Source of the DNA: Plazaster borealis
Taxonomy: Eukaryota; Echinodermata; Asteroidea; Forcipulatida; Labidiasteridae
DNA length: 64,000 nucleotides
NCBI GenBank assembly: GCA_021014325.1
Contig: CM037472.1
Span: 33,690,234 to 33,754,233, forward strand
Direction: 5' to 3'
The position numbers and the translations under genes are program-made. The notes under the pieces are model-generated. The model made no database searches. It saw nothing but the letters and a program-made list of their open reading frames with translations, and was not told where the DNA came from. Positions 53,439 through 63,860 of this stretch are shown here, piece by piece. Each line of letters begins with the position of its first letter. Positions within the stretch are counted from its first letter, which is position 1.

Positions 53439-56400
53439 GTAAACATTGATTCTAACCCTTCTTCACTGACTGGTATAGTTTGAATGAATTTTTGTAACAA
53501 CTTACCATGTTAATCCCCAACATGGCCCAATTTCATAAAGCTGTCCATTAACCCCCCAACATGGCTCAATTTCATAAAGCCAATAAGCAGAAAATACTGC
53601 TTAGAAAATTTCTTTGCTGAGCAAAAGTGAGTGGGGGCACCAGTCGTAACACTGTAAAGTTATGGAATTTTGGCTGGTTACCTGTTTCTTCTAATCGAAG
53701 CAAGATTTTTCTGTGTATAGCAAGTTTTTGTGATTACAGGCTTTATGAAATTGGGTCCAGATCCCAACAGTGATTTCACATCCCACATTCTGATGAGGGG
53801 CAATGCATCCTCCGACTTTGACTTAAGTTTCATATGAATGCATTGGGTGTAGATAAACCTAGTGTTCCATACAGATTGTACTAATTGTCCTTAATTTTTT
53901 TCTTGATTAATTTATTTGTTTCTCTTATGATACTTTCTTTCCATGGATGATTGTTTTGCACTACTCATTGTAATGTTGTTCAGGCCTCAAATTTCACAAT
54001 TTTTAGGGCAAGGCCACTTTGGCCTTGGAGCAGTCCAAATTTTGGAGGGCACCAAGGCCATTAGAAAGGGCACCAAGGCCAAAATGTGAAAACAAAAAAG
54101 GCACGAAGGCCATTAAATTATGAGAGTTGAAAAACAAAATAAAACCATAATGCACACGACTTTGTTGCATTTTTCTTCGTTGTATTTACCCTTCAACAAA
54201 ATTAAAAAATTGGCCAGAGGTTCCCCTATGGGTGGTGAACCCAGTGAAACAATTTACATGAGTAAGATATTAATAAATCATATCTTATTCATGAAACTGT
54301 TAAGGATTTCTAAGTCAAAAGAAAAATAATAAAAAAGGTCACAAAAATTACCACCAAAAGAAGTTTAGTTTCTTGCATTCAGCAGCAGAGTTTTCAAACT
54401 GATCCTTCACTGATCACTTCAAGCGCTGTATTATTGGCGAATTACCCCGAAAAGTTTTCCCAGGAGACGTTCCATTCACTGAGTTTTCGGTCCGTCCATT
54501 CACAAACTGCTGTTACAGAGTGACAATTCAAACGAAAGAGGGCGCTCATGACAACAGCGCCCTCTGTTGTTCAAGGGATCGTATTAGACTGGTCCCTTGT
54601 TAAAGCGGGACGTCAGAAGTTTGGGCTATTGGTTTGTGTGCAGTGTTTGCGGCATAGCGTCGCGGTGATGAACAACAAGTTGCGTTGAATCTCCGTTGCG
54701 CCATCCGTTATTGTACCGCGACTCATCATCCCCTCATGAATATATTTCGCTGGATAATAATTATTTTACCTCCCCACATCGTCGGCCGAAAAACAATAAA
54801 AAATATGTAAAAAGGGCACGACGGCCATCGGGGGAAAAGGGCACGGCAATTAGGGCCGTGAAGAAGGTATTTTTTCGAGGGGCACCACGGCCAGTTGCAA
54901 GGGCACCGACGGCCATGGCCGTTGTGGCCGCCGTGAAATTTGAGGCCTGGTTGTTGTTTGTGTTATTAAATTTTTAGCCTTCGAGAAAGACATTGCTAGG
55001 GTCAAAATGTTAGGCCATTAACTATTATGTTTGCATTTATATCATAGGTCTGTTTGGTTACAGTTTGCAACAGCTAGTTCTATTCTCTCATTATTTTATT
55101 TAAAAATAATAATAATGTTACAATGAGTAATTGGCGTGTCTTGGCCGAGCGGTCTAGTTCACCGGACCTAAGCTCTGGTGTTGTCAGCAGCAGAGTGTGG
55201 GTTCAAATCCCGGTCATGACACTTGTGCCCTTGAGCAAGGCACTTAACCATATTTGCTTCGTGAAAAGTTGCATTCTGCTTTACCAGCCAGGCTCCTAGT
55301 TGATGATACCCATGCCTACATCCTTATGGACTGTGAAGGGGGTAACCCTGTTTCAGCCCCAGGAGTAGGTAGCAATGTGCCCCTGGTGGCAGTTGATTTG
55401 GGTCGATAGCCCAAATCAGTTAAGTGTAGCCCTCACCTTGAAGTGGCCGTCCGGCCTGGTGATGTTAGGCGATCTCTCATTAAAAAAAATATCAACAAAA
55501 AATGTAAGAAATGGAATGTAGAGACTGCAATGTAAAATGTACAAATTTCGGTGTAAACTACGCAGAATGGTTTGAAATCCCTTGGCAACATGTATCGGGT
55601 CACTCAACATTATAAGGTTTAACCCATTTACATCTACAGGCCTTATCCAAGCTGGTGTAGACCAAGCAGACAGCAGTGAACCCCCGGCAACCAACAACAT
55701 CTCCGACAGTGATCGCACAGAGAGCCTTGAGGAGTCCTACCTAGCAGCCCCCCACCAGGAGCAAGGCATCCAAGATGACCACTCCCACCAGCTGTCCTCC
55801 CTAGAGTTGGAGAACAAACTGTTGAAGAACGAGGTTGCATCCCTCAACCAGGAGATGATGGCAGCCCACAGCAGGGCGCGTAGTGCACAAGAAGGTAAGA
55901 CAAGAGCCCAATTTCATAAAGCTGTTTAGCAGAAAATACTGCGTGGGGCACCTGTCCCAACAATGTAAACTTTGTGGAACGAGGTTGCATCTCTCAACCA
56001 GGAGATGATGGCAGCCCACAGCAGGGCTCGTAGTGCACAAGAAGGTAAGACCAGGGTCCAATTTCATAAAGCTGTGTAGCAGAAAATACTATGTGGGGCA
56101 CCAGTTGCTACAATGTAAACTTTGTGGAATGTTGGCTGGTAACCTGTTTCTGCTAAGCAATATTTGTTTGTGCTTAGCAAGTATTTGTGCTTACAGGCTT
56201 TATGAAACTTATACATCAATATTCAACAGAATTGAAAGATAATCACCAGACTCAACTCAAAATAAACATTTGAACATCATTTCTTTCTGTTAAAGATATT
56301 ACACAGAGGGGTATTATTATACAATTGAAAAACACAAGACCACTGGGCTGGTCCAGTCATGAGTTTACTGGCCCGGGCTAAAATCAGTGGCCTCGGGCCT

Positions 56401-59400
56401 GTGGTCCGGTGTTAAATTCGAGCCCTGTAGGTGCATTGAAGTGCACATTGAAGTGCACCCTCAAGCCAATTGCTGTATTTGATAATATACAAAGGTTGTC
56501 TGTGGTAATCAGTTGTCTATAGTCAATAATCCTTCATGAACGCTGCTAGCCTTGGCATTTTTAAATGAGTACTGAAGATTCATCTTTTTTTTAAACAAGC
56601 TTTTTACTAATGTGTGTGTTTTTGCTATTATTGTTGATCTCCTAAAAACATTTTTATATTTTTATTGTTTTATTATTACTGCCTTTTTACTGATTTTTTG
56701 TGCTGTTATTATAAATTTGTAACATGATCTTGTATATAGTTCTGCAAGGGTCTTGTCTTGAATCGTTTTTATGAATTGTGGTATTTTCCTAGCTTTTTAC
56801 AAATTTTGTTGTGTTCTTATTGTGATTTTCATGTTTTGAGCTTTTTTATCATTGTCCTTTTGTTGTTGTTGTTTATTTGATTATTTCATGATTGTTATGC
56901 GCTTGTGTACTTTGTATGGAATGGGTTATTTTTTTATTATTCATTATTAATTATGTAATCACACAACAGTACAATTCTTTTTTCACTGTATCTCCACTCA
57001 GACCTTTACAAAGTCAAACAGGAGATGCAGCGACGACAGCAGCAGATGTCCAGCAGCGACGGCATCATCAGGCAGTTGCAGGAACGAGAGGAGGACCTGA
57101 CTGAGGAGCTTGGTGCCAAGAACTCCCAGCTCGCTGTCCTGAGGGTTCGTCTCCAGGAAGCAGACGGGGAACTCAAGGCAAAAAGCAAGCTACTTGAGGA
57201 GGTTCAGTGTGAACGAAATAGGTATGGTACCCTATCCCCAATTGAGAAATCAAAGATAATTTTGTTTTAGAAGCCACAGTAAAAATATGTGACGCTCCAT
57301 GCCTATACCAGGGCCCAATTTCATAGCGTTGCTTAATTATGGTAAGCAAACTTTCTGTAGCAGAAAAATTTGCTTTTAAGCATAAGCGTATTTCACAGGT
57401 TAGCAAGAAAAAAAGGCAGCCAGCTTGCGCGTTCACCATGGATTTGCATTGTTACATCATTCATTTTCATACAGTAAGCACCGGAAGGTTAGCATGCCTT
57501 TTCATGTGATTGCGGTTAGCAGCGTTATGAAATGGAAATCGCACAGTAAGCACAAAATCGGCCGCTAATAATAATTATAATAATTATATATTTATACCGC
57601 GCACATATCTGTCAATAAAGACACCCAAGGCGCACGAAGAGAAAACGATTGGTAACATTTAACAGAAAACTTGATACTGATTTAGAAAGAACGTTTGAAC
57701 AAATATGTCTTTAAACTGGACTTGAAGCACTGAAGGGATGTAGATGTACAAAGTTCTCTTGGGAGAGTGTTCCAAACTCGTGGAGCAGCCACGCAGAATG
57801 GCCTGTCTCCCCACGACCGTCTCGATCTGTTAAGCAGCTCTATGAAATTGGGCCCAGGTGCTTTCTGGCCAAACATAATACTGGGTGTATTTTGCTCATC
57901 AAATAGATGACAATAAGAGTTTTCAAATAACACCTGTTGAGGGCCTATGATGTAAGTAATTCTCAACATATAGACAATAGCTGTCTTTGTGCGTAGAAAC
58001 GTGTGCGTGACCTTAGAGTAAGATTTTTCATATAACAACTAATTAGGGCCTATGAAGTAAGTAAGCTGTTCTTTGTGTGTAGAAATGTGCGCGTGACCTC
58101 AGAGTACCTGTAGCGTTTCGCATTATGCAAGGGTGGTCTATTGATTTCTATAGACCCTTTACACAACGCGGAACGCACCGGACAATGCGCGTCAACCTTT
58201 TCCATCATTTTGGGAGTCAACTCTTTTGTGCATGTTTGTGCACGATTTTGACTCCCAAAATGACGCCCAGGATAGGCGCGTGTGAGTGCGCTGCGCATTG
58301 TGCAAGGGGTCTATAGAATACTTAAGAAATCACTAATTTATGTTTTGGTTGTCTTCACTTTTTATGTCATTTCATTATTATTGAGTAATGCATGATTTTG
58401 GCATGGTGCGTCACATAATGGTTAGTTTACCAATTTGACTTCAGCTCAGTTCAATTGTGCCCATTTTTTGTAGAGTTCTACTACATGTACATGTATGTGT
58501 GTATCTTAAGGCCACATAAAAAAAACAATTGTTGATCGTCTTTTTCTGATGGGAAGTGGGGGAGGGAGGGCGGGTTTTTTTGGGGGGGGGGGTTTTGACA
58601 TGGCAAAATATGAAATAAAGAATAAAGATATATTCATAATCACTTTAAAACAAAGGGTTTGTGTAATTTTGATGATTTTTAATTGTTTTGTTAAACCCTT
58701 TCAACTCCTAGATGACATTTTCTGTAAACATTTTCAAAAAACTAAAACGCAGCCTAAGTAAATATGTGACCCGCTCTGCAATAATGGCCCTTATGGTGCA
58801 AAAAATAATTTTGGAGTTAGATACATAGATAGAAAGGTTTTTCTCTTCAAAGTATTTTAATACCATTTCTTATGAAAGTTTCCGAGCAGTATGTTTCCCG
58901 GGACCTATTATTCGTCTGAAATTTCTCACCAAGTGTTTGTTTATTTATAATAAGTACGAGTTGTTTTTTTTTTTTTTTTTTGCAACATATATATTATTTT
59001 TTTAAAAATTTGCATATTGTGTGTTATTTATTGTGTTTTTCCCTTTAATTTTAAAAAAAACACACACACTTGAGCATTAGTTAGTTCAAGATTTTAATTT
59101 AGTTGTTGATTGTATTTCTTTGTTAAACAAAATGCACACTGGCTCATAAAAAACCACATAATAAATTAAAATAATTTTTTTTTGAAACAAAGAAGCTTTG
59201 GGAAAAATTAACAAAAAAACCTTTTTTTCTTCTTTTCTATTTCTAAACAAAAAAGCAATTATTTCTACTTTTGCTGTTTAATAAAACTCTGAAGGAATGA
59301 TTGATTAACACCTAGTTTTTGGGGTACAAATTCTAGTTTTTGTAAAAAAAATACAGTTTTAAACCTCAATATTTAAAAAAATCTAGCACAACCAACATAG

Positions 59401-62400
59401 TTTGCTTCTTATTGCAAATTGAAGTTGATTAATAAAAGTCTTTGGGTTAAAATGCTAAAGATGGCAATGTGGAAATCAGATTCGAATCGGATTCTGATTC
59501 CACATCGTCATTCACATCGAAAAGTAATCTTTCATCTTTCCAAGCCAACCATGCTCTCTCCTCTCCCTGAAGAGATTCAGACGGAGATCAAATTCAAGCC
59601 CAGACACTGATCCTTTGAACCCAACCATAGCAAATAATTCAAAAAAATATACAAAAATAATCTGTCTAAAAAAATAGTGTTGAACATTAACAGTTGACAG
59701 GCTAGGTATTGCGCTGTGTTTTGCGTGCACGACATACAGTCACACATGCCAGTCCTGTGAATATAAACATGATCCCATTCCATGCGCATGCGCAGCTGTT
59801 GTTTTTGTGTATAAACAGTCACATGACGGTCATGACAGTGATGACAAACACAAAATCATTCATTAGCGCAAGCGCTCAGCTTGAGCGCATTGACCAATCA
59901 TGAACCATCACTGCACTACACTGCGTACACAGAACAGAAACGATTCACGCCCTAGTAACAAGCGCTGTTTGTTTGTCAGAAAAATATTTGAAGAATTGTT
60001 CTTGTTTTGCCAACATGAATAACCTTTCTTCAATCATCTATTTCCAACCTATGGATTTTGACAAAATATCAGCTAAAAAATCTGGGAGCCAAATTTGACT
60101 GAAAAGATCATTAAAAATACCGTTTTTTATGATTTTAAAACAAAAAATTGGGGTCGGGGGTTTTGTAGGGTCGGGCGGGGACGATCAACAATTTGTTTTT
60201 TTATGTGGCCTAATGCCTGTTATTGATATTGAATTCAACTGCCTGTGTTCCAGTGCATTTGAAATACTTTTACACACTTGATTTATACTTTCATTGTAGC
60301 ATATTTATTTATATTATCTATATTGTATTGAATGTAAAACGATCATACATTGTCCATGCAGTGACATTTTTCATTTGTGTAAACATGATTATTATTATTA
60401 TTATTTTCTTTTCCCAAAACTTGTTCATAAATGTTTGTTCTTGTAGGATTTTACGTGATCATAGTGATGCTAGCGGAGTTCATAGTAATGCCTTGGACTC
60501 TGTTAAGGAGAAGCTTCAAGAAACTGAAGTGACCTTGAGTAGGGAGCAGAATGCTTATAAATCAGCCCAGGTATGTCCTGTTTGATGTTTGATCCTCCCT
60601 AATCCTTGTTTAATCCTACCTGATCCCTGTTTGATCCTCCCTGATCCCTGTTTGATCCTCCCTAATTCATGTTTGATTCTCCCTGAACCTTGTTTGATCC
60701 TTACTGATTCGCATTTGATCCTCCTTGATCCCTTTTTGATCCCTGTTTGATCCTTCTTGATCCCTGTTTGGTCCTTCTTGATCTGCATTTGATCCTCCCT
60801 GATCTGCGTTTGATCCTCCCTGATCCGCGTATGATCCTCCCTGATCCGCGGATGATCCTCCCTGATCCCCTTTTGATCCTCCCTGATCCTTGTTCCTCGC
60901 ATCCCCTATTCCTCCCCAAACCCACTTGCTGTTGTTCCGAAGAGAGAAGATTAAAGAAGGAGTTTCAATAGTTGCCAATAATTTTGGAGAAGTCGTTATT
61001 AGAGGTACCCCTTTGACATTAGTTTCATCAGTTGTCATTGCGTATGAGATTTAAGTTCTGGTGATTGGGACCTGTTAAAGTGCTTGAGTTTGTTTCCTTC
61101 AACGTTTAAGCAATGTATGTGGGACCAAAGTGTTCCAAAAGATTGTTGATGCGCGAGTTTTGCATGGTCTATCTATAGTGTTTTTGAATCCCTACTTAGT
61201 TGCTTGAATCACTTGTAAATGCAATGTATACGCTTTGAGGCGATGCATGTTGAGCTATCAGTGTATATTTGGTTTGCGGTAAACACCATGTGATAGAATC
61301 TACCTTGCTGTGTAGAATGTTCCTGTAAGAACCGTCTGGCTATTTGTCTACTGCCTTGTCTTAAGATTGTGTCTTTCCTAAACAATAACATTCATGTATT
61401 TGATTGTCTTTAGTTACTCATCTTATAGTTTGACCCATTTTTGTTTGAGTTACAGGCTGAGTTCATGGAGAGACAGGGAAGATTGGAATCAGAGCAGCAG
61501 AACCTAGCTGAGACATTGACAGCCTCCCAGAAGAGATATCACGAAGAAAAAAGTATCCTTAAATGTGTCATTCAATTGACAGTTTGTTTTTACAGTAGAC
61601 ATACAAAGAAATAGAGTACTTTTTGTCAGTGTCTTTGGAAGTAGGTTTAAGGCTGGGTCATATTTAGTGAAACATTTTAAGCTTGTATCTTTATAAATGG
61701 AAAACAATTATTGTTATTTTTTTTTGGTGGGCGGGGGGAGAGTAACTGAATTCCAATCCTCTATAAGAGTACTGGACTCAAGCTCTGGTGTTTCTGATCA
61801 GCAGAGTGCGTGTTCGAGTCCCGGTCGTGACACTTGTTTTCTTAAGCAAGACACTTAACCATTATTGCTGCGTATTTCGGATGGGACGTAAAGCCAGTGG
61901 TCCCGTGTGTTGTGAAATGCACGTAAAAGAACCCAGTGCACTTATCGAAAAGAGAAGTGGTTCGCCCCGGTGTTCCTGGTTTGATTGGCTGCATATTGCG
62001 CCAAAGCACCTTGTAAACCATTACATGGTGCTATGTAAAGGAGTAGGTCTCATACTTTAGAAACGCAGCCCCACATACCTTGCAGGAAAATACTGAATGT
62101 TGAAGCGCCTTGAGCATCACTGAGTGACAGATATGAGCTATATAAGAAGCCATATTTTTATTATTATTAATCAATGATGAGCATGTGTTAGTGAAAATAG
62201 CAACAACAAAATGGATGTTTTGTTACAAGTTTTTTTCACATTCATATCGGGCTTATTTAGTTTGTGGTGATCAATTTGAAGACGGCGCTGGCATGAGCTT
62301 TCAGATGGAATTTTTATTTGTATTATTATTATTATTTTTTTTTTTTCTCATTTCTTTTCTTTGGATAAATACTAATCCTGTTCTAAAATGGCAGTATCTC

Positions 62401-63785
62401 AGTCACATTTGTCTTGAGATGTACCGGGACAGTAATATACCACTTAAACTACCTGAATAGATATCAAACAGATTCGGGATTTCTCAGCATTTTTCCTGAT
62501 TTCAGGATTTTTCTCAAAACCCCATTGAGACTTCAAATTTTCTTGAAATGAAAGAAGTAGAAAAGCAGTTACCAAAGGGAGAAAGAAATAGTCTGTATTG
62601 TATCCGAACCTTTAGTTTTGTATTTCTGGTGATGCACAGAGTCTGCAAACCTCCTGAATTGTAACATCTGGGAGGTTCTGGGTCTAGAATAAGGGGGAAC
62701 TCAGGGCCGGCAGCCATTTTCAGGAAATTTCTCATTTATCAAATCTTATCCCTGATCAAATAACAGAGTTTGATTCTTATCCACCCCATTAATTATCTTA
62801 ACCTTCACGTATCAGATAACTCGCACCATCTTGCCCAGCAGCTCAAGACAGCTAAGAGTCAGTTGGACAGTGTCAAAGAAGAGCTTGCCGATTACAAACA
62901 AAAAGCAACCAGAATACTGCAGGTAAAAAAATGACCTCAAGATGGCACTAAGGCCACATAAAAAAAAGAAAATCGTTTATCATTGCCCGACCCATATTTT
63001 TTATTTTGTTTATACATTTTTTTTGTAATTATAAAAAACGGCCTTTTCGATGATCTTTTCAGTCAAACTTGGTTCCTAGATTTTTCAGCTGATACTTTTT
63101 CAAAATCTATAGGTTGGAAAAGATGCTTGAAGAAAGGTTATTCATTTTGGCAATAACAAGAACATTTCTTCAAATATTTACTTAGGCTGCACTGTGTTTT
63201 AGTTTTTTGTAAATGTTTACAGAAAATTTCATCTAGGAGTTAAATGGGTTTTACAAAACAATAGAAAACATCAAAATCACACAAACCCTCTGTTTTACAG
63301 TGATTGTGATGATTTCTTTATTCTTTATTTCATATTTTGCCTTGTCAACAAAAAAAACCCCCAAAACACCGCTCTCTCACCCCAATTCTCCCTAAAAAAG
63401 GAGGATCAACAGTTGTTTTTGTATGTGGCCTAACAAGCAAAATTTCAGCCTCCAGCTCATGGACTTACTGGGACTCATTTGTACTCCACTAGATTCTGGG
63501 CATACTGATCAAAACGCTAAGTAATTACACCATCGGCTCTAAACAACTCAACTCTCACACTTTCAAACAGTACTACTGCAAACATCTGTAATTCTCCTTG
63601 GAATTTGTTTTCTCCCTCAGTCGAAAGACAAACTAATAGCCAGTCTAAAAGAAGGTTCAGGGTCAAACGAGGGCACTGTTGCATCAAGCGTTGAGCTGGA
63701 GGAGCTAAGGAATGAGAGGGATGGTATGCGGGAGGAGCTTCAGATTGCAAGTGGACGGATACAACAACTGCGGAGTGAGTTACAG
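52856..63785 (+). CDS. GOLGA5: Golgin-84 (golgin subfamily A member 5), 5' part: seven coding exons, 517 aa, runs past the window
   Basis: Golgi membrane coiled-coil tether acting in retrograde intra-Golgi transport and ribbon structure. Coding exons are 52856-53438, 55640-55894, 57002-57221, 60447-60570, 61456-61552, 62816-62922 and 63621-63785; phases (1,1,2,0,1,0,0) all agree. The ATG context is 'aaaccATGg', and the protein begins MAWVFSKAENLLNTLDQSA, the family's N-terminal motif. Residues about 20-245 are Ser/Thr-rich and low in structure. From about 247 (SSLELENKLLKNEVASLNQE) the sequence is coiled coil, including REEDLTEELGAKNSQL and the conserved DYKQKATRILQ-SKDKLIASLKEGSG, with an intron between ILQ and SKD. 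Human golgin-84 is about 730 residues with a C-terminal membrane anchor, so roughly the last 200 residues should lie beyond 64000. A 5'-UTR segment begins at 52767 after acceptor 'cacacag', so a non-coding first exon lies upstream. Confidence 0.93.
53563..53758. mobile_element. 'gggcccaatttcat' MITE in golgin-84 intron 1
   Basis: Starts ggctcaatttcataaagcc and ends gctttatgaaattgggtcc. A short stub of the same end lies just upstream at about 53525. Confidence 0.72.
53981..54949. mobile_element. 969-bp TIR element in golgin-84 intron 1
   Basis: Ends CAGGCCTCAAATTTCAC and GTGAAATTTGAGGCCTG are inverted repeats. Subterminal regions repeat 'gggcaccaaggcca' and 'gggcacgacggcca'. No transposase frame. 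CAGG-type ends would suit hAT, but the target duplication is ambiguous. Confidence 0.7.
55133..55482 (+). mobile_element. tRNA-derived SINE with alternative body in golgin-84 intron 1
   Basis: Head 'cgtgtcttggccgagcggtc ... gggttcaaatcccggtcatg'. The body differs from 16816-17232 (gactgtgaagggggtaaccc, ttgaagtggccgtccggcc) and matches 39098-39455, so at least two bodies share one head. Confidence 0.82.
55640..55894 (+). CDS. GOLGA5: Golgin-84 exon 2
   Basis: 255 nt, acceptor 'catctacag', donor 'gtaaga'. Encodes GLIQAGVDQADSSEPPA through the first heptads ELENKLLKNEVASLNQEMMA. Its last 67 nt and the donor are tandemly duplicated 150 bp downstream (55978-56044). Confidence 0.93.
55906..56210. 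mobile_element. MITE abutting the golgin-84 exon 2 donor, disrupted by a tandem duplication
   Basis: 'gagcccaatttcataaagct' begins about 11 bp after the exon 2 donor; the right end 'gctttatgaaactt' is near 56205. Inside it, a 150-bp tandem duplication carries back the exon 2 end. Confidence 0.7.
55978..56127 (+). repeat. Tandem copy of golgin-84 exon 2 end plus donor
   Basis: 150-bp unit 55828-55977 repeated at 55978-56127 with a few substitutions. It carries the last 67 bp of exon 2 and the donor 'gaag|gtaaga'. Confidence 0.9.
57002..57221 (+). CDS. GOLGA5: Golgin-84 exon 3
   Basis: 220 nt, acceptor 'ctccactcag', donor 'gtatgg'. Encodes LYKVKQEMQRRQQQMSSSDG, LQEREEDLTEELGAKNSQLA and LQEADGELKAKSKLLEEVQ, a strong coiled coil. 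Confidence 0.93.
57308..57856. mobile_element. 'gggcccaatttcat' element split by a LINE 3' end
   Basis: Starts agggcccaatttcatagcgt; ends taagcagctctatgaaattgggccc near 57856. A LINE fragment fills about 57565-57828 between the two parts. Confidence 0.6.
57565..57828 (-). mobile_element. LINE 3' end in golgin-84 intron 3
   Basis: Encodes SWGDRPFCVAAPRVWNTLPR and FKSSLKTYLFKRSF, ending in an AT-rich tail (aattataataattat). Antisense to golgin-84. Confidence 0.78.
58040..58316. mobile_element. Related palindromic MITE in golgin-84 intron 3
   Basis: Shares 'gtgcgcgtgacctcag', 'gtagcgtttcgc', 'gatttctatagaccc' and 'gcgcattgtgcaaggggtct' with 37372-37664. The left boundary is uncertain. Confidence 0.68.
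58508..60214. mobile_element. 'ggccacataaaa' TIR element with a nested insert
   Basis: Ends 'aaggccacataaaaaaaaca' and 'ttttttatgtggcctaa'. Compared with the related copy at 62950-63434, about 1.2 kb of extra sequence (about 58766-59981) lies between 'agcctaagtaaatat' and 'aaatatttgaagaa'. Confidence 0.72.
60447..60570 (+). CDS. GOLGA5: Golgin-84 exon 4
   Basis: 124 nt, acceptor 'ttcttgtag', donor 'gtatgt'. Encodes ILRDHSDASGVHSNALDSV and EKLQETEVTLSREQNAYKSA. A 21-bp minisatellite starts within about 10 bp of the donor. Confidence 0.9.
60577..60897. repeat. Minisatellite in golgin-84 intron 4, 21-bp unit
   Basis: Unit approximates TTGATCCTCCCTGATCCCTGT. Because 21 is divisible by 3, minus-strand frames read as repeating RIREDH/QIREDQ-type peptides; these are artefacts. 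The array starts almost at the exon 4 donor. Confidence 0.92.
61456..61552 (+). CDS. GOLGA5: Golgin-84 exon 5
   Basis: 97 nt, acceptor 'gagttacag'. Encodes AEFMERQGRLESEQQNLAET and LTASQKRYHEEK. The donor falls in 'aaaaaa|gtatcc', chosen because phase 1 joins exon 6 in frame. Confidence 0.87.
61758..62168 (+). mobile_element. tRNA-derived SINE, long copy in golgin-84 intron 5
   Basis: Shares the B box 'gttcgagtcccggtcgtgac', the body 'cacgtaaaagaacccagtgc' and a (TTA)n tail with 16816-17232; the A-box end is partly missing. Confidence 0.83.
62490..62740 (+). repeat. Interspersed repeat, inverted match to 27246-27490
   Basis: Same element as at 27246-27490; it also contains 'tcctgatttcaggatttttc' near its left end. 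Confidence 0.72.
62816..62922 (+). CDS. GOLGA5: Golgin-84 exon 6
   Basis: 107 nt, acceptor 'cgtatcag', donor 'gtaaaa'. Encodes HHLAQQLKTAKSQLDSVKEE and LADYKQKATRILQ, the most conserved golgin-84 block. Confidence 0.93.
62950..63434. mobile_element. 'ggccacataaaa' TIR element, short copy, golgin-84 intron 6
   Basis: About 485 bp from 'aaggccacataaaaaaaaga' to 'tgtatgtggcctaa', inverted relative to 58508-60214. It shows the uninterrupted 'gcctaagtaaatatttgaag' junction on its reverse complement. Confidence 0.78.
63621..63785 (+). CDS. GOLGA5: Golgin-84 exon 7
   Basis: 165 nt (55 codons), acceptor 'ctccctcag', donor 'gtaggt'. Encodes SKDKLIASLKEGSGS, SVELEELRNERDGMREELQ and GRIQQLRSELQ. The gene continues beyond the right edge. 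Confidence 0.93.
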
Positions 63786-63860
63786 GTAGGTTGATGAATG
63801 CTAAGTTTCACATTGATAAAGCTTTATGATGGTGCTGCTACATCTTCTTTGCATACAATA

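Noticed and set aside
60555..61038. Minus-strand frames with repeating 'RIREDQ/QIKKDQ' peptides
   Set aside because: Translation of the 21-bp minisatellite; antisense within a golgin-84 intron.
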